Made by a program: the position numbers and the translations under genes
The notes under the pieces: generated by a model
What the model was told of the DNA's origin: nothing
What the model saw: the letters and a program-made list of their open reading frames with translations, nothing else
Database searches by the model: none
Shown: piece after piece, positions 22,701 through 23,668 of the stretch
How the letters are laid out: each line of letters opens with the position of its first letter
Position numbering within the stretch: position 1 is the first letter of the stretch
Origin: an uncultured Collinsella sp.
GTDB taxonomy: Bacteria > Actinomycetota > Coriobacteriia > Coriobacteriales > Coriobacteriaceae
DNA length: 23,668 nt
Assembly: GCA_900540905.1 (NCBI GenBank)
Contig: UQHR01000035.1
Location: 1 to 23,668 of the forward strand
Direction of reading: 5' to 3'

Positions 22701-23586
22701 TCAGATGATGCACTTTGTGGATAAGAACAACCCCGAGAACATCATCGATGCCGCGGTAAAGCGCCAGAAAGATCGTGCGAGCGGCCAGACGTCGTTCTTC
22801 GATATGTTTGGCGACGTTGAGGGCTCGGGCTTTGAGGTGAGCGTGCCCGATCCGGATGGCCAGGAGTGGGACCGCCACCTTAAGCTGAGCCAGGAGAAGG
22901 AGGTTCTGGGCATCTATGTCTCGGACCACCCGCTGCGCCCGTTTGAGTATGCGCTAGCCAAGGCACGCGACTTCTCGTTCTCGCAGATCGATACCGGCTA
23001 CGAGGTGCAAAACCCCACGGGCGGTACCATCAACCAGGAGATTCCCGAGGGCAAGGCGCTGTGGTGGGCCGGTATGGTCTCGAGCGTGTCCAAGCGCGTG
23101 ACCAAAAACGGCGACCCCATGGGCATTGTGCAGCTCGAGGACATGGAAGGCGAGGCCACGGTCGTGGTGTTCCCCAAGACCTACAAGGAGGCCGAGGGGT
23201 ACCTGTACGGCGAGGTCGATCCCGAGACCGGTGCACAGCTGTCCGATGCGTTTGTGCGCATTAAGGGCAAGCTCGAGCGCTCGGACCGCGGCGACCAGAT
23301 CATCGCGCAGGAGATTGTGCCGCTGGAGCTTAGCGAGGAGAAAAACAAGCCCAAGGTCTTTGAGGTCATGGTGCCCAACAGCCGATTTAGCCAGGGCAAT
23401 ATGGCGCGCCTGGCAACGGTGCTCACCACCAACCCGGGCGGCGACCGCGTGGAGATCTTTATTGAGCAAGTCGACGGGCGCGTGCTGCGTGCCGAGGTGC
23501 CGGCCAAGGTCAATGCACGCTCGATTCCGCTGCTGGCAGAGGCAAAGGCGATTGTGGGTAACCAAGGCAGAGTGACGGTAATTTAA
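19783..23586 (+). CDS. dnaE: DNA polymerase III subunit alpha
   Basis: A 1267-residue replicative polymerase catalytic subunit, DnaE1 type. The N-terminal PHP domain has H5-L-H7-N-H9 and T-D40-H41-G metal-binding motifs, so it may be an active proofreading nuclease. Residues about 59-116 are an insertion before I-F-G-C-E-V-Y. The palm has G-P-G-R-G-S-A-A-G and P-D467-I-D469-M-D-F, the catalytic aspartates, and G-V-H-A-C-A-V-L-I. The fingers have Y-R-P-G-P-L, an unusual segment at 765-809 and F-N-K-S-H-S-A. The (HhH)2 region is near 905-930, and an OB fold (A-G-M-V-S-S-V-S-K) is near 1090-1160. It is longer than E. coli DnaE (1160 aa). The ATG at 19783 follows GGAG by 8 nt and gives the standard M-x-F-V-H-L-H start. 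Confidence 0.97.
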   Translation: MAFVHLHNHTVFSMLDGATRIQDMVNRAVELGMPAVAITDHGYMYGVPDLALACDAVNHNTPEYKTWSHDKAFLEKDRRDELEEPDPEANPREHAQYVKDMAMWDEKGNIDELKPPLVIKPIFGCEVYFTPDETLARDHKPELYHMILLAKDQEGYVNLMQTVSEAAVQGFYYKPRVTLDNLRRHAKGMICTSACIAGIIPKYIDRGDMEGAIKWAETFRDTFEPGDFYIEIQEHGITTDNGLTDEQMDRTLIDIAKQVGVKVIATNDFHYLRREDAPVQDVIMCIGMNAKVDDPNRMRMTGSEFYMKTEEEMRAMFPYCPEACDNTLEIADKCYVELDWDSIILPRFPLLDPGETHESQFRRECEKGLRQHYGDDWATREINGVNIKDRFEYEYKVICDKGFAAYFLIVAEYVQWAKDNGIGVGPGRGSAAGAIVAYAMNITAFDPLENGLMFERFLSPQRTEMPDIDMDFDDERRLEVVEHVRQLYGPEKVTHVITYSTIKAKQAINDAARVLDYPVYMGQRLSKMVSSDPKVKLKQVLDKQPGKEDLFNPDFAEAYKKDDDARRIIDTALSIEGLTRGEGVHACAVLICRDPVNEHVPTKLDTKGGVEITQYEGHTVADMGLLKMDFLGLRTLTVISKAKANIKKNFGIDIKEEEIPFDDPEIFKLMGSGHTAGVFQVESAGMTATIKNMKPTEYKHVVALIALYRPGPLGAGMVSSYINRMNGKEPAVSYDDRLDDILGETYGTMVYQEQVMLISVEMCGFSKGESDSRIRKPVAKKKIKLLTSTVLHWEDGSDETTYDHWMNGAIKNNYTREVAQKIWDDVLEFASYAFNKSHSAGYAILVMQTAWLKAHYPHEYMAAVLTSYTGKTDKIVHYVSACRHDGIPVLSPDVNESGTEFTATKEGVRFGLAGIRGVGTGVAQAIIAEREAGGPFKTLHDFVERVDSSQANRRVIESLIKAGAFDSTGYPRRQMMHFVDKNNPENIIDAAVKRQKDRASGQTSFFDMFGDVEGSGFEVSVPDPDGQEWDRHLKLSQEKEVLGIYVSDHPLRPFEYALAKARDFSFSQIDTGYEVQNPTGGTINQEIPEGKALWWAGMVSSVSKRVTKNGDPMGIVQLEDMEGEATVVVFPKTYKEAEGYLYGEVDPETGAQLSDAFVRIKGKLERSDRGDQIIAQEIVPLELSEEKNKPKVFEVMVPNSRFSQGNMARLATVLTTNPGGDRVEIFIEQVDGRVLRAEVPAKVNARSIPLLAEAKAIVGNQGRVTVI

Positions 23587-23668
23587 GGACGGCGTTGGCG
23601 GGGTAGCTAATTTGGGACGTGTCTCTATAGTTTTGTCAACCGCGTGCTTCGCGCCATTTCGGCATGAC
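23587..23668. other. Intergenic tail of the window
   Basis: 82 nt after dnaE. No terminator hairpin with a U-tract or gene start could be recognised before the edge. Confidence 0.5.

Noticed and set aside
19747..22929. Long minus-strand open frame opposite dnaE
   Set aside because: Same reason: antisense of a highly conserved gene, with no recognisable protein family.

Overview
This is a GC-rich (roughly 60-65 %), compactly coded bacterial chromosome segment. The protein set and the look of the intergenic hairpins suggest a gut Coriobacteriia (Actinomycetota), most likely Collinsella or a close relative. That assignment is from recognition of protein style, not from a search. No rRNA, tRNA, CRISPR array, integrase or transposase was seen.

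Layout. 1-109 is the RGG-rich tail of a protein that starts upstream, closed by a strong terminator. 110-1262 is a long accessory-looking gap with a dispersed repeat element (copy A), a possible ABC-ATPase remnant and an operator-like block. It leads into a solitary RelB/DinJ-type antitoxin (1263-1463). A CPBP intramembrane protease (1547-2458, +) converges on a YgiQ-family radical SAM protein (2455-4596, -), and the two share a CTAG at their stops. Then come a DUF1275/YoaK membrane protein (4850-5566), a FucO-like iron alcohol dehydrogenase with a LacI-type operator candidate (5732-6898), repeat element copy B (7059-7368) and an M42 aminopeptidase (7501-8544).

8681-11583 is a sulfur-flavoured group: mnmA (-), cysK (-) and a divergent Rrf2 regulator (+). 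The cysK promoter sits inside a nested palindrome that is a good candidate operator for that regulator. A small 4-TM holin-like membrane protein (11721-12086, -) and a YerC/TrpR-like regulator (12412-12711, +) follow.

12872-23586 is a DNA replication and repair block, all on +. It holds an AddB-like nuclease subunit without a Walker A motif, AddA helicase-nuclease (translationally coupled, 3 nt apart), and the DNA polymerase III alpha subunit DnaE. DnaE has lineage-type insertions in its PHP and fingers regions.

No clearly new multi-gene system was found. The most interesting unexplained material is intergenic: (i) a ~310-bp element present twice with matched internal spacing but a divergent core, (ii) a family of long hairpins (8596-8666, 19619-19681) whose arms differ by compensatory changes, (iii) a short TGATCC/GGATCA-bounded repeat in three places, and (iv) the nested dyad at the cysK promoter.
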